Shown: one piece after another, positions 1 to 11,500 of the stretch
Layout: the number at the start of each line of letters is the position of its first letter
How positions within the stretch are numbered: the first letter of the stretch is position 1
Assembly (NCBI GenBank): GCA_029718625.1
Contig: CM056376.1
Location: 124,300,794 to 124,364,793, forward strand
Length of the DNA: 64,000 bases
From: Synaphobranchus kaupii
Taxonomy: Eukaryota > Chordata > Actinopteri > Anguilliformes > Synaphobranchidae
Direction: 5' to 3'
Notes under the pieces: model-generated
Seen by the model: the letters and a program-made list of their open reading frames with translations, nothing else
Database searches by the model: none
What the model was told of the DNA's origin: nothing
Translations under genes and position numbers: made by a program

Positions 1-272
1 TACTGGAAAAATGACTTGCCTTTATTTTTTGTGTGTCGTCTAATTATTAAATATGCATTTTGAGAAAAGATAAATAAAAGTGGATTATGAAAATGTATGT
101 TCATTGATGGTTATCACAATTCTTCTTTGCGTGCACTCATCCATATATGGGGACATGTTTGTGTTTTATACACAAATACTGGAACGCCAATAACGACAAT
201 CATGTGATTTTCCAGGTTATGGCTCCACCTAGAGGACAAAAATCTAACTAAACATATGGTTCTGACTAGTAA

Positions 273-469
273 AGGGCCCCGTTTCCCAAAAGGATCTTAG
301 ATAAAGATCATCTTAGGCTATTTTGTTTTTATATTACTTTCATTGTTTATTTTTTGTCATTTGTTTTTTGCCTATTTTTATTATATGTTTCATGTAATGT
401 CAGGAAATTTTAATAATTCTAATCATAAAATGAATAAAGTACAAGATGCTTTTGGGAAACGGAGCCCTG
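273..469. mobile_element. Short hAT-like MITE
   Basis: Matching inverted ends (AGGGCCCCGTTTCCCAAAAG on the left, AGGGCTCCGTTTCCCAAAAG read inward from the right) bound about 200 bp of AT-rich, non-coding DNA. CTAGTAA occurs on both sides (266-272 and 471-477) as an apparent target duplication. The hAT assignment rests on TSD length and end sequence only. Confidence 0.65.
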
Positions 470-1215
470 GCTAGTAAGATGAGTAGTAAAATGAGATTGG
501 TAAAAGTTTAGTTTTTCTGTAGTCAATAAAACTGGTGGCAATTTTGTCTCTACTTTAAACCAGTCTATTTAGAAAACATGAGTTCATAATAATTACAGGT
601 AATCTTTAAGCAACTTTAACTGTTTGGCTGATATGCGTGAGACAGTATTCAACATTTTCTATTTACATCCTATTTATCTATTTACAACTCCTTATAAAAT
701 CAGTTCTGACATTAAAATAAATGCCATCATATTATCAGATGTGATGTTGCTGGGTCTTACATAGTTCATGTTCATGAGGGGTGGGTGTCTATAAATGAAA
801 ACTAAAAAATAACTCACTGCAATACAGTGTTCAGAGTATTGTAGCAACACACATTTGACTTGCAGAGGGAAGGCAGACATGACTATATTCATTTGAGATG
901 GTCTTAAGATATATTTACTAATTAAATTGTGAATCTCCTTCACTCTGCCAAACTACAATAGATTGTACAATGAATTATTGTGAACACTAAAAAATGACCA
1001 ATAAAACATGACAGGTATGCTTATGCATGCATGCTTCTGTTTAACTACCAGGACAGGTTGGTGCATTCTTCTCTAATGAACATTCTTAAATCTTGTCTGC
1101 TGTCACTAAGGGATGTGCCCCCAATGAATGTGCTTATAATGAGATACAGTAGATATATTTAGTTTATATTTAGATATAATTAGATTACTAACATTTGAAT
1201 CTTTGTTATTATTAT

Positions 1216-1246
<31 letters not shown>

Positions 1247-1247
1247 G
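1216..1247. repeat. (TAA)n microsatellite
   Basis: About ten TAA units in AT-rich flanking DNA. Confidence 0.8.
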
Positions 1248-1885
1248 TAAACACCATTATATAATTCGATATATAACTGCTGCCATGCTTACCATATTGT
1301 GTTACTGTTATTCATACAGTAAAGTTATGGCAACCTAGTTGCCTGTATTATACCTTAAAATTTACAATGTTTTATATAATGTATAAATAATGCTAACAAT
1401 AAGTTAAGCATGTATCTATTTATATCACGGTATTTCACTGTACATGCAGACGTTTACCGTAGTATTCAGATTTTTTTTTTAACAGTGTAATAGTAATCAT
1501 GATGGTGGTCATGTATTTTAACGTGCATTGTAGCTTTTTCCTACCCGAAGTCGCTTCTTATAAAGGCCATAAAGGGAGTAAATTTGACCAGAGACACTGA
1601 TTTTCCCAGTCAAATGTGAAAAGCAGCCTTTTTCAATACCAGAATACCAGATACCAATTACAACTGACAGAATTTTTGGACTCCTTCTGGTTATCTGCAG
1701 TTTGAATCTCTTAATCAGTCTCTGATTATATGGGAGCTGGAATCATCTTTTGATCTAGTAAGGATATTGATGCTACTCTAAAAAAAACTAACACAATGGT
1801 GACTGCTGGACCACAGCCAGATTCAACCCACAAACTCCTCCCTTTTAGGATGGGAAATATACTCTCACATGCAGATTAATTATGT

Positions 1886-1891
1886 TTTATT
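1886..1891 (-). terminator. Candidate poly(A) signal for CHRNB3
   Basis: This is the first canonical AATAAA found on the minus strand downstream of the stop codon, about 530 nt away. No transcript evidence is available, so a later signal could be the one used. Confidence 0.4.
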
Positions 1892-2396
1892 GTGATATGC
1901 AGATATGAATTGAACTGAGAATATGCTTTATCAACTTAATATTGTTGCACTGTGTTACAGAACTATATGACAGAACTTTCAATGGGGATGCGTCCAGTCA
2001 TATTTCCTTGCTGTTCTTTTAAATGGATGACCTGTTCCGATCCTGACGGTTTTGCTGATAGAAAAGTCAGATATAATTTCTTCTGGGCTTCTTTTTCTGC
2101 TTCATATAATTATTTATGAGAAGTCCTTATCTAGGCAATATCCAACCTTGCCAGACAATGCAGGTTTAAGTCAGTTGAAAGGAAGGTGAGTGAAATAAAT
2201 ATTTCAGCAAAATCAGCTTGTTCCTCAAATTAAAATATTGAAAAAATACATCTTCAATGCACCGTAGAATCTACAGCAGTGGAATGCACCATTCCTCTGG
2301 TCTGTGTGCTTGAAATAGTTGAATAATCTGTAGCTTATCTCTCTATGGCTGTGCTGGTATTACACGTTATGACGTGTGGGTAGGGTCAGCAAGGTT

Positions 2397-2420
2397 GGGG
2401 GGGGGGGGGGGGGGGGGGGG
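2397..2420 (-). repeat. C24 homopolymer in CHRNB3 3' UTR
   Basis: Twenty-four consecutive G on the plus strand give C24 in the mRNA, starting two nucleotides after the stop codon. The true length is uncertain because such runs are prone to sequencing error. Confidence 0.85.
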
Positions 2421-2422
2421 TC

Positions 2423-2557
2423 TCAGGGAGGGGTGCTCATATACATCTGCAAGGCAGGGGTGAAGATAAGGATGGTGCCCAACACAGACACAGTCAGAAA
2501 GGCCCACAGGAAGATACGGTCCAGCACCTGGGCCACAAACTTCCAATCTTGCACCAC
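2423..2557 (-). CDS. CHRNB3: CHRNB3 exon 6, M4 and stop
   Basis: It encodes [18 protein letters not shown] and the rest of M4, ending [10 protein letters not shown] with TGA at 2425-2423. The acceptor is gctgcag. The final exon in frame 0 fits the family. Only two bases separate the stop from a C24 tract. Confidence 0.97.
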   Translation of the reverse strand: MVQDWKFVAQVLDRIFLWAFLTVSVLGTILIFTPALQMYMSTPP

Positions 2558-5500
2558 CTGCAGCACGCCAAAATGACAGGAAAAATATTAAGATGTATCT
2601 TTCAATCTTCCAGCTTTCCAAAAACAGTTTGATCGATTACTGGCTTTCAGCATTCTGTCTTCAGTCACAACAATGTCTCTCAAAATTCTGCATACTAAAT
2701 TTTAACAACTAATTGAATTATGAAAAATAAATAAACAATATATTGAGCATAATGTTTTAACAAAGAACATAGTATGCTGCTTATACTTAAATTAGGTGTG
2801 AAAATGGAAGAAGCATTTTGTTCGCGATCGATCACGATTTTCCAACTCATCTCTCTTACCTCCCGGATGAAGTGCTCCTTCTTGATATGGCGGGAAATGT
2901 AGCGCACTGAGTCGGTGGCCTTCTCCAGCATGGCCAGCCAGGTCGTGCTCTCTTCCTCCTTGGACCCCGGCGCCTTCTGCTGCGGAGTTCTGTTCTGGGG
3001 CGCTGGCTCGGGGCTGCGCGACTCCACCTCGGGGCAGTGGTAGCGGTCGGCGTGACCGCGCATGCAGAGTAGGCGCGGCAGCCTCTGCAGGAACAGGTTC
3101 TTGACCCAGGGGGACATGGGTTGGTAGGTGGCGGAGGAGCGGTGGTGCACGTTGATGACGAAGACCGTGACGATGATGGAGAGCGTGACGAAGATCATGA
3201 TGAAGAGGAGGTACTCGCCGATGAGCGGGATGACCTTGGAGGAGGACGGGATGATCTCCTCGATGACCAGCAGGAAGACGGTGAGGGACACCAGGACGGA
3301 GGTGGAGAGGGAGAGCTTCTCGCCCTCGTCGGAGGGCAGGTAGAAGACCAGCACGGTCAGGAAGGACAGGCCCAGGCAGGGGATGATGAGGAAGAGTGTG
3401 TAGAAGAGGGGCAGCCGCTTGAGGATGAAGGAGTAGGTGATGAAAGGGTAGGAGTAGAGCCCGTCCCGCCGGTTGCCCCGCATGCCCGTGGCATTGAGGA
3501 TCTCCCACTCGCCGTTGTCGAAGAAGTCCTTGCGGTCCACGTGGTCGTCCACCAGGACCAGGTCCACCATGTTGCCGTCGTAGGTCCAGGAGCCGAACTT
3601 CATGGAGCAGTTCTGACGGTCGAAGGGGAAGAAGGTGACGTCCATGGTGCAGGCGGACTTGTAGCTGGCCGGGGGAGTCCACGTGATGGTGCCGTTGGAC
3701 TTAACAATGGCCTTAGTCATGAGAGAGCCCTCGAAGCGTCCGTCCGCACTGTGATATAGAGACACCAGGGCAAAGATGAACAGAATGATCAGATTGAGAA
3801 GGTGAGGCCTTATCAGCAGGGAGAGGGGAACTTGTTACCTGAGATCCACAATCCTATCGATGCCCTGGGACCGTTCAAATTAAATCCTGTATGCTTCCTA
3901 AAGACGGTTATCTAAGTTCATTTAGACAGTCCAATTATGCAATTTTTTGTTGCATATATTCAGTTTCATTCATTCATAGTCACATATTAGTTCCGACCAT
4001 CAAAGTTCCGACATTTTTTAAATACATAATTTGAATGTGTTTCTATGTAAATATGTGAGTGAGACTATATTAAAATGCAGAAAGACATGCAAGCAAAATT
4101 GCACACAGACCTATAAACAGCAAAGTGCATTAGCAAACAGACACACAAGCAAACATATATTTCAGTAGAGCAAATCGATGTTACTTCTCATATAAAACGA
4201 TATCGGGTAGCCAGATGTTTTCAGACGGAACACGGATGGAGGTGATTCCGCCGTAGTCCTCTGGGTTCCAGCGTAGTTTATAATCAGTCCACTCCTATCA
4301 GCAATGCACAGAGCGAACCAAGTAATGGTTTACTGCCATTCCCATTTATTAGATCTGGACTATTCTACCATTAGTGATTCCGAATGCAGCCTGTTGTATG
4401 TGCAATATGTACGATTGTTCAATTGAACATCCTGTCTTGATGAATCTAGTAATTACTCAGTTGTCTTCATGTGATTTTTTCCATGAAAGAGCACAGTAAA
4501 GCAAGTTGTTTCATTTTATTGCATAATAGAATAGCTGTGTAGGAAGCTGCTGATAGTTGTCAAACAACACTAATTGCCCCCTTACAAGCTTTAAAAACTT
4601 AAAAAACAAAGATGTATGTTTGTATAACAAGTGAAAATAACAATGATGACACCAGTAACTAATGAACCATGATAGCAACAGTCAATGTTACTTAATACAG
4701 CAGTTACTAGAGACTGAGGGTCATCACTACCATCTGTATTCAGACAGCAATAGTTGCTAATCCATACCTTCATGGTAACTGAGGTTGTTCCTCTGCAGTT
4801 ACACAGTACTGCAAAGGAACTCATACCAAATGCAGTGAGAAATTATTAGTCACTGAGTTTGTGCCTGCTGTAGTCAGACATTACATTAGCATTTAAGGCA
4901 TTTAGCAGACACTCTTTTCCAGAGAGACTTACACAGCATGAATTCTTTACATAAAATCTATTCGTATGGATGAATATTTACTGAAGCAATTCAGGTTATT
5001 CCACCTCAGAATCAAACTTAGAACCTTGGAGTTGTAGGCCCAGTTCTATAACCACAATGCTACACTACTCCCACACAGTAACAGTTACTTAGCTTGTACC
5101 CACTGCAATCAGACGGATATGGTTACTGAGTTTGCACCGGCTGCAGTCAGACAGGAATATAAACTGAAGCCATACCTTCCAGAGCCACACGTTGGTCGTC
5201 ATTAGCTGGTTCTTCTCATCCTGAGGGCAGAGATGAGATTGCCATGAGTAAAGCTGGTTACGCCAATGCGAATGTCAGCAAGAAACATGCATGAGAGAAT
5301 GAAACAAAACACCGCACCGTCACATTTCTGTTCACAGGTCAGCACGGCAGGAGATGCTATTTCCAATTTTTTTTTGCAGGTAAGGCAAATTAATTATATA
5401 GCAAGGTGCACACACTGTCACATGTAAGGGCCACTGAATGAGAATGAATACAGATTTATTTATTCATTTATTCATTTCATTCATTCATTTATTTATTTAT

Positions 5501-8500
5501 TTAATTTGTTTCAGAGTGAGGCCCATAATTTTCAGGAGATATTACTTAGGATAGGATGATCATGTGCAGATAGCCAACCCAGACCCCGGACAGTAGCAAG
5601 AGTCTGCTGGGTTTTGTTTTTTCACAGCACAACTAAAGCACTCAATTACACAGTTAACTCACCTCACATGGGGGGGGGGGGGGGGGGGGGGCGTACTACA
5701 AAGCAGGGTTTGTCAGTTAGCAGAAATGGTTTCAGCAGTGACCCTGACTGCTGAATATGATTGGAAGTACCTCATAGATTAATTTCCTTTTTAATATAAT
5801 GTATACTTTATTGGAAAATACAAGCATGCATAAATGCAACATTTTATCATGCAACTAGCAATTCTGATAATGTAAACTTTGTGGGGATATTCAGGTTTAT
5901 GCAATGATTATCTCATATTCATTGAGTAACAAAGCATTTATCATCTTCTTTAGATAAATTAGCCATCTCACAGCTCACAGAAGAGGTAATGTCTCATTTG
6001 TTAAAACGTAGGCTATGTATTTTTGAGAGACACTACTTTTTTACCCATTGCACCCTAACCATTACAGCACCCTGGTGGATATAAAGGGCTTCTTATGAAA
6101 AGCAAAATCAACATGACTGTTCACACCTTGCCTTCCAAGGGAGATGTGTGGGAAAGCATTAAAGCTCCCATTAGTCCTGGGTGTTTCCAGTGAAGCCTCG
6201 GATTCCCAAACCTCAGAGGTGACTTCAAAGGAAAAGACCATTTTTCAAGCCCAAGGACAGCCAAGGATTTGAGTGTAACCATTTAAATACGCAGTTTTGT
6301 TCATATTCGCCAATGCTGTGACTTATTGTGCTCATATCATGAGAGAAGACTCCAGTGCATGGCTGGCTGACAGAAAGACTGGTCTCTTTTCATAGAGTAG
6401 GGAGCTATTTGGAATTCACCACAGATAATCTACTCCTGCAATAGATGATCATACTTATACAGATTAACAGAAGGTGGAGTGTGTGCTACATTTGAGTCTA
6501 AAACTGGGCCTCCGAGGGGTATGTTTCATCAGCCATGCGTGGGTCAATTGGGCTAAAATTGCACTTGTCCCATCTGTGTCAATTAGATTTTTTCCCCCTA
6601 AAATTTGATTTGATCCATCTGCTAGCTGAAGTTACAAGTTTCCAAACCTATTTCAAAATTCTGTCAGTTGTCCCGTTCTTTTATTTTTTACGTGCAAAGT
6701 CTCCATCCTTGTTTGTTTTCCACAGCTAATCCTGCTCCTTGGGAAATACGCTTGGGTAATGATATTCTTTAGTGATCACGGTTCTCACTAGTTTGAATAA
6801 TATCCCTCCTTTTCCCCCTCATTGCAGTAGCTGGGCAGGCAAGATGTGTTGGTTTTCTGTCATTGTTTCGGTTTCAGATGCAAATACTATTCGTATCAAA
6901 GCAAGACAGTAATACTGGCATCGCCGTAAATTAAGTGAGTAGCGAGTTTCAAATTTGTCAACCATTTTGTGTCCACATATCTCCCCGATGCAGTTCAGCA
7001 GCACGGACAGCTCAGAATTGATTCTACAGTAAACCTCTCACAGAATCCCCTTCAAATCACCGGTGCCTGTGCCAAAAGCTGTACCTCTCATGTTCCGCCA
7101 CGCTGCAGATCAAATTTTCCCTCGCAAGCATGAGACTGATCTCCCTTTACATAAACCAAAGGTGGCCTGCCGCCTATTGTAAGCACAGCTGAATAACAAA
7201 ACAGAGACCACTCTAAGTGATGAAAACCTCAGATATACCTACCCGGTGTAATGCCCAAGTGTGACATAGGTCGATTTGGTCCAAACATTATATTTTTTTT
7301 TTTTATGTAAACACCTTGTATCCATTATATTTTACGTAGACATGGCTGGAATGCTGGAATTGCAGATCAGCATTTGAGTTGAATTTTGCTGCATTAAAGG
7401 CATAAAGGCATACTGAACTTTGTTAGAACATAATGTTGTATAGCTACCTGGTCCCAATATGAGTCGTAATATTCAAGCACACCTTCATGCGTTGGTCCAG
7501 CACACTTTTAGCACATAAACGAATGCAAACAACGCGGATTATGCCCATATACAAAATCACGACCGGGTGTTTTAATGGCCAGCCACAAAGAAAGACTTAA
7601 CTAGTTGCTCCTTGATCTGTTCAATAAGGTTAATGTTGTTTTTGGGTGGAATTACCCTTTAATAAGGTAACAACCGGACCTTTGTTCAGAAGAAGGGTAA
7701 AATATCATGAATGGAGCTTTTTATCTTTTCAAACGCCCTGTTCCGAATGTCGTGATTTTGTATATCGGCATAATCCGCGTTGTTTTCATTCATTTATCTG
7801 CTAAAAGTGTGCTTTTGAGACCTGTTTCGCCATGCAATGGGAGTGAATGGAGAGAGAAAAAATTTCATTCTTCATTGGCCAGTTGCTAACCACTGGAGCA
7901 ACGCATGAAGGTGTGCTCGAATATTATGACTCATATCGGGGCCAGGTAGCTATACAACATTATGTTCTAATAAATTTCAGTATGCCTTTAAGTAAAAGTA
8001 AGGAAAGCTCACATTGGCTTTACATGTTAATTTAAGCCAAGTTAGCTTAAAGTCCACGTGCTCATTCATCTTGGAATCTAGATATTGCATAGAACATACA
8101 TAATATTTCAAGTGGAATGTACACGTGTAAACAAAAAACAACACTATTGTGAAAATTGCATACTTTTCTGGTTGGACTAAATGGTTCTCACTTGGGCATG
8201 ATACTACATTGGATCTGAACCTGGGATTGACAAGACGGTCTGTTCTTATTAGCAATGATAGTTGCTGGAACTACAATTTTCTCCAGAGGGATGCAGGTTT
8301 GGTGAGGTGAGGAATTATCGTGGTACTCTTGAGCAAGAGCCTAATCAGCTTACATATCCTTAGATATGTGTAATGTGCAAGTCACTTTATCAAGAGCTCC
8401 CGCAAAACAAATAATCAATATATTGACAGTACCGATGAGGGAACTCAAGTGTGCTTCGATCATAACGCACACTGTGGTGGCAGGAAGGGGTGACAGGAGA

Positions 8501-11500
8501 AGCTCTTGTATTGCTCCTGTATCTGGTGCGCTGTCCCTTCAGCACCCCAGGGGTTTCAGTGACCTGGGCGAACTGCAGGACCTTGGACAGCGTCAGCCCC
8601 ACACACAAGCATGGTAGCAGCTGTGGCTCAATGCCGATCGGAGCAGCTGATGCTAATTGTCTAATTATTGAGCTCTAAAAAAGGTCTAGAGAAAACATAC
8701 CTTTTTTTTTCCCGGTTGTCCCGCGTGTGAGCACTGTGTGTGTGTGTGTGTCCAATATAATGGTTAGGAAATGCAAGAAAACAAGCTAATCTTATAAGGA
8801 CGTGACTTCCTGAATCATCGTTTCCCGCCCCTTGCCTTCTGGCCACTTTGAGTGACTCACATAGGACTGTGATTGAAGAGAATGACATTTAGTCCAGTGT
8901 CTCATATTTCAGCCTCTTTAAATTACTGCCAGCTGTGAGCCATTGTGAGACAGGCTCCATCACTGTGTCCCCTGTGCTGCCTAGACAGGCTGGAGAGATA
9001 CTGCTAAGGAAACACTTTAAGGATGAGTCAGGGCTGTGAATGTATTCATAGAACGATAAGAAGGAATTTAAATAAGAAAAGAAAATATCTGTAAAATTGA
9101 GGTTGCTACATCATATTCACTGTTAAGAACCTTTCCATATCGCCTATGTTAAACTAAATGTGAGTTACTTCACATATTGTGTCTTTTATTTAAAATAAAT
9201 GATCCAAATGTACAGCAAATTACTTGAGGGGCAAGTTTACCCCCTTTGCAAAGTTTTTTGTTTGGAAAGCGATCAGTGCAATGGTAAAGTAACTGTGTTG
9301 TACTTAGCTGTACAGAGTGACTCTCTTTAAAGTGCACTGAGAAATGCTGTGTCACAGCATTCATGTATTTTAATAAATCTAAATGGTACTTTATACCGGC
9401 ATGCTCTCCCTTTCTTCTATTCAGTTGGCTATTTAGCAGTGATCCAGCACCCCTGAATAAGAGCTCATGGGAGGGAAGCATCTTTTTTTTCTTTAAAGTA
9501 TAAACTATTTTTTTAATCACAGGGGTGAATTCTATGTCAGCAAGTGTTACACTCTGTTTGACGTGGGCATTGAGGAAGACTGGGTGAATTCTATGTCAGT
9601 GAATGTTACACTCTGTTTGACGTGGGCATTGAGGAAGACTGGGGTGAATTCTATGTCAGTGAATGTTACACTCTGTTTGACGTGGGCATTGAGGAAGACT
9701 GGGGTGAATTCTATGTCAGTGAGTGTTACACTCTGTTTGACTTGGGCATTGAGGAAGACTGGGTGAATTCTATGTCAGTGAGTGTTACACTCTTTTTGAC
9801 TTGGGCATTGAGGAAGACTGGGGTGAATTCTATGTCAGTGAGTGTTACACTCTTTTTGACTAGGGCATTGAGGAAGACTGGGGTGAATTCTATGTCAGTG
9901 AGTGTTACACTCTGTTTGACTTGGGCATTGAGGAAGACTGGGGTGAATTCTATGTCAGTGAGTGTTACACTCTTTTTGACTTGGGCATTGAGGAAGACTG
10001 GGGTGAATTCTATGTCAGTGAATGTTACACTCTGTTTGACTTGTGCATTGAGGAAGACTGGGGTGAATTCTATGTCAGTGAGTGTTACACTCTGTTTGAC
10101 TTGGGCATTGAGGAAGACTGGGGTGAATTCTATGTCAGTGAATGTTACACTCTGTTTGACTTGGGCATTGAGGAAGACTGGGGTGAATTATATGTCAGTG
10201 AGTGTTACACTCTGTTTGACGTGGGCATTGAGGAAGACTGGGTGAATTCTATGTCAGTGAATGTTACACTCTGTTTGACTTGGGCATTGAGGAAGACTGG
10301 GTGAATTCTATGTCAGTGAGTATTACACTCTTTTTGACTTGGGCATTGAGGAAGACTGGGGTGAATTCTATGTCAGTGAGTGTTACACTCTTTTTGACTT
10401 GGGCATTGAGGAAGACTGGGGTGAATTCTATGTCAGTGAGTGTTACACTCTGTTTGACTTTGGCATTGAGGAAGACTGGGGTGAATTCTATGTCAGTGAG
10501 TGTTACACTCTTTTTGACTTGGGCATTGAGGAAGACTGGGGTGAATTATATGTCAGTGAATGTTACACTCTGTTTGACTTGTGCATTGAGGAAGACTGGG
10601 GTGAATTCTATGTCAGTGAGTGTTACACTCTTTTTGACTTGGGCATTGAGGAAGACTGGGTGAATTCTATGTCAGTGAATGTTACACTCTGTTTGACTTG
10701 GGCATTGAGGAAGACTGGGGTGAATTCTATGTCAGTGAGTGTTACACTCTTTTTGACTTGGGCATTGAGGAAGACTGGGGTGAATTCTATGTCAGTGAAT
10801 GTTACACTCTTTTTGACTTGGGCATTGAGGAAGACTGGGGTGAATTCTATGTCAGTGAGTGTTACACTCTTTTTGACTTGGGCATTGAGAAAGACTGGGT
10901 GCGTGCTCATGCTCCTGCTCTCACCACGTCCACCAGCTGGGATATCTTGAGGCCGAAGCGGACGGTGATGGTGTGGTTGGCGTGCAGAATGGGTCGCACC
11001 CACTTCTGATACCCGTGGAACAGATTCCTCAGGAGGGTGTCCTCCATCTCCGCAATGGAGGTAAACTCCTCGGGACCTATTAAAAACAAATATTTAATAA
11101 AAACATACAAATATACACTTATCATATATGGGACTTTTACAAGGGCTGAGATAATAACAACATTACAACAATATGCCGGATGGAAAATTATGAAAAGCTA
11201 AGTTGGACTGGTGTATATTTAGACCATATATCAAACGTTAAATGTACAACAATATGGCATTTACAAACAATCTATTTTACTTTCAATGTATTTTTTACAA
11301 TAAAACTGTAACTTCATCTCTCAAATAATTTAAAGAACACATTCATGACCTACCATCACAATAGTAACAATGAAAATCAAGGATAAAAAAAAATTATTTG
11401 AATACATCAAGAACATATTACACACATTAAAATGGAAGTGTCATTTACACAAAAGAATTTGCATATTGTTCATATCACCCACTGAACAGTACTCAATTGT

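Larger units (their letters stand above)
1..1885. other. Downstream flank of CHRNB3, no gene seen
   Basis: AT-rich sequence without a supported exon. It contains a small inverted-repeat element (273-469) and a (TAA)n microsatellite (1216-1247). Open frames here are short and resemble nothing I recognise. Confidence 0.6.
5221..10924 (-). other. CHRNB3: CHRNB3 intron 2
   Basis: This 5.7-kb intron runs from the gtgagag donor to the ctgccctcag acceptor. It holds the 60-bp minisatellite (9520-10900), a fold-back element (7403-7990) and a G22 run (5670-5691). The remaining 5700-7400 and 8000-9500 show no exon or classified repeat. Confidence 0.85.

Noticed and set aside
3121..3759. Long plus-strand open frame opposite CHRNB3 exon 5
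   Set aside because: It is the antisense of a GC-rich, highly conserved receptor exon; the translation is low-complexity acidic sequence with no domain.
9563..11009. Several long open frames with 20-residue repeats ([20 protein letters not shown] and others)
   Set aside because: They arise because the 60-bp minisatellite unit is divisible by three and lacks stops in more than one frame on both strands; they break at 59-bp units and lie in an intron.
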